Source of the DNA: Promethearchaeota archaeon
GTDB lineage: Archaea; Asgardarchaeota; Lokiarchaeia; Sigynarchaeales; SOKP01
Length of the DNA: 25,237 nucleotides
Assembly (NCBI GenBank): GCA_019894735.1
Contig: JAGXOB010000025.1
Location: 1-25,237 of the forward strand
Reading direction: 5' to 3'
Shown here: positions 24,643 to 25,237 of the stretch, one piece after another
Layout: each line of letters opens with the position of its first letter
Numbering within the stretch: position 1 is the stretch's first letter
Position numbers and translations under genes: made by a program
Notes under the pieces: model-generated
Databases searched by the model: none
What the model was told of the DNA's origin: nothing
Seen by the model: only the letters and a program-made list of their open reading frames with translations

Positions 24643-24656
24643 TTTCACATAAATTT

Positions 24657-25237
24657 TTATTCTTTTTTAAAACCTTCTTTTGGGTGTTTACAATTTGGAC
24701 ATTTCCAATCGTCTGGTAAATCTTTGAAAAGAAATTCCCTTTTTGTTTCGTCATATTCTGCTCCACAATTAGAACACTTATAGAGATATAATTCAAGAAT
24801 ATCCATAAGTTCTTCGCGGGTAACATCTTGTTCCATTTTTTTGTAAACAAACGACATAGCTTTGTTGTCTCCAAAAAGTATAGCTCCTTTTAGTTTGTTA
24901 TCTTTTAAAATTAACTTCTGGTAACAACAATCGTCTTTATCTGCTTTCTTTAGAATATCCCAACCCCCACCCTCTTCTTTTGATGGATCAAAAATGCCAA
25001 TTGAAGTTAATTCCATACCTACAATTTTTAGGGTATTCTTTGGTGTAGTTCCCTTATACTCTACTTTTTTTAATCCTAACGCAGAAGCAGCGACGATTTT
25101 TGACTGTTCCATGCATGCCGGGATAATTCCCCAAGTTTGATTATTGTATTCAAGGCAATCTCCTACCGCAAAGATATCTTTTTTGCTTGTCTCTAAAAAT
25201 TCATCTACAATTATGCCTCGATTGGTTTCTATTCCGG
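24657..25237 (-). CDS. NAD(P)H:rubredoxin oxidoreductase with C-terminal rubredoxin domain (5' end beyond window)
   Basis: Only the C-terminal 193 residues are in the window; the frame is open to the edge at 25237. The visible part begins GIETNRGIIVDEFLETSKKD, then DIFAVGDC, the FAD ribityl motif near the end of two-dinucleotide-domain flavin reductases, then ACMEQSKIVAASALG. After a short dimer-type domain comes a rubredoxin module: YKCSNCGAEYDE and DLPDDWKCPNCKHPKEGF, with two CxxC pairs. Related enzymes pass electrons from NAD(P)H to rubredoxin. Here the carrier is fused to the reductase. It likely feeds the rubredoxin gene 14 bp downstream, then rubrerythrin, superoxide reductase and the flavodiiron protein. 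An apparent start at 25112 is internal, because the frame continues upstream with conserved sequence. Confidence 0.88.
   Translation of the reverse strand, partial: GIETNRGIIVDEFLETSKKDIFAVGDCLEYNNQTWGIIPACMEQSKIVAASALGLKKVEYKGTTPKNTLKIVGMELTSIGIFDPSKEEGGGWDILKKADKDDCCYQKLILKDNKLKGAILFGDNKAMSFVYKKMEQDVTREELMDILELYLYKCSNCGAEYDETKREFLFKDLPDDWKCPNCKHPKEGFKKE

Noticed and set aside
24421..24783. Open frame of 120 codons on the plus strand
   Set aside because: It is antisense to the rubredoxin-like gene and the reductase, both of which have intact CxxC motifs on the minus strand.
24657..25112. A complete 151-residue gene starting at 25112
   Set aside because: The same frame continues upstream to the window edge with DIFAVGDC and other flavin-reductase sequence, so this Met is internal to a larger gene.
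1..25237. CRISPR array, insertion sequence, integrase or phage genes
   Set aside because: No regularly spaced repeats, transposase, terminal inverted repeats or phage proteins were seen on either strand.

Overview
This AT-rich window probably comes from an anaerobic archaeon, most likely an Asgard archaeon of the Lokiarchaeia type. The support is indirect: TATA-like boxes (TTTATATA) sit upstream of genes, terminators are T-rich, and several starts are TTG or GTG. The proteins also fit: an ELAC-type RNase Z, a TPR/alpha-solenoid protein, a large coiled-coil protein, a secreted seven-repeat propeller with a C-terminal anchor, and a membrane protein with a winged-helix tail. No rRNA, tRNA, CRISPR array or insertion sequence was seen, so the taxonomic call is an inference.

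Layout. (1) 61-1644 (-) is an alpha-helical repeat protein. Divergent from it is a small MoaD/ThiS-like beta-grasp protein ending Gly-Gly-Arg (1978-2187). (2) 7269-2215 (-) is a possible operon: LolD-type ABC ATPase, FtsX-type permease, long coiled-coil protein, RNase Z. (3) 7655-8290 (+) is an orphan methyltransferase-type corrinoid protein behind a perfect 16-bp palindrome, facing a secreted propeller protein (9764-8403, -). (4) 10068-15001 (+) is a sulfur/Fe-S module: TusA, an IscS-like protein, an IscU-like scaffold with an extra domain, then a four-part fusion of CoA-disulfide/persulfide reductase, rhodanese, TusA and rhodanese. (5) 15202-16278 (+) holds rubrerythrin and 2Fe superoxide reductase. 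A GmhB-like HAD phosphatase follows. (6) On the minus strand from 21046 to 17038 lie a flavodiiron oxidase, an acyl-CoA dehydrogenase 4 bp behind it, and a GPH-type sugar/cation symporter. (7) The right end has a membrane/winged-helix protein, two short rubredoxin genes (22047-22181 and 24493-24642), a DUF6506-like protein, an N-acyl-D-amino-acid deacylase, and the 3' part of an NAD(P)H:rubredoxin oxidoreductase that runs off the window.

The most interesting part is the sulfur module. The IscS-like protein keeps the sulfur-carrying Cys (C325), but the PLP lysine is Asp (D202) and the PLP-contacting Gln is Ala (A179), so it should not be a normal cysteine desulfurase. The IscU-like scaffold carries a C-terminal domain that aligns by eye with the NADPH-binding module of thioredoxin reductase, with the CxxC and the Gly-rich loop lost. 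Beside two TusA modules and a reductase/rhodanese fusion, this suggests Fe-S assembly fed by sulfide or persulfide rather than cysteine (inference).

The other theme is oxygen and peroxide defence. Rubrerythrin, superoxide reductase, flavodiiron protein, two free rubredoxins and a rubredoxin-fused NAD(P)H reductase lie within about 10 kb. Together they could form a complete electron route from NAD(P)H to O2, superoxide and peroxide.
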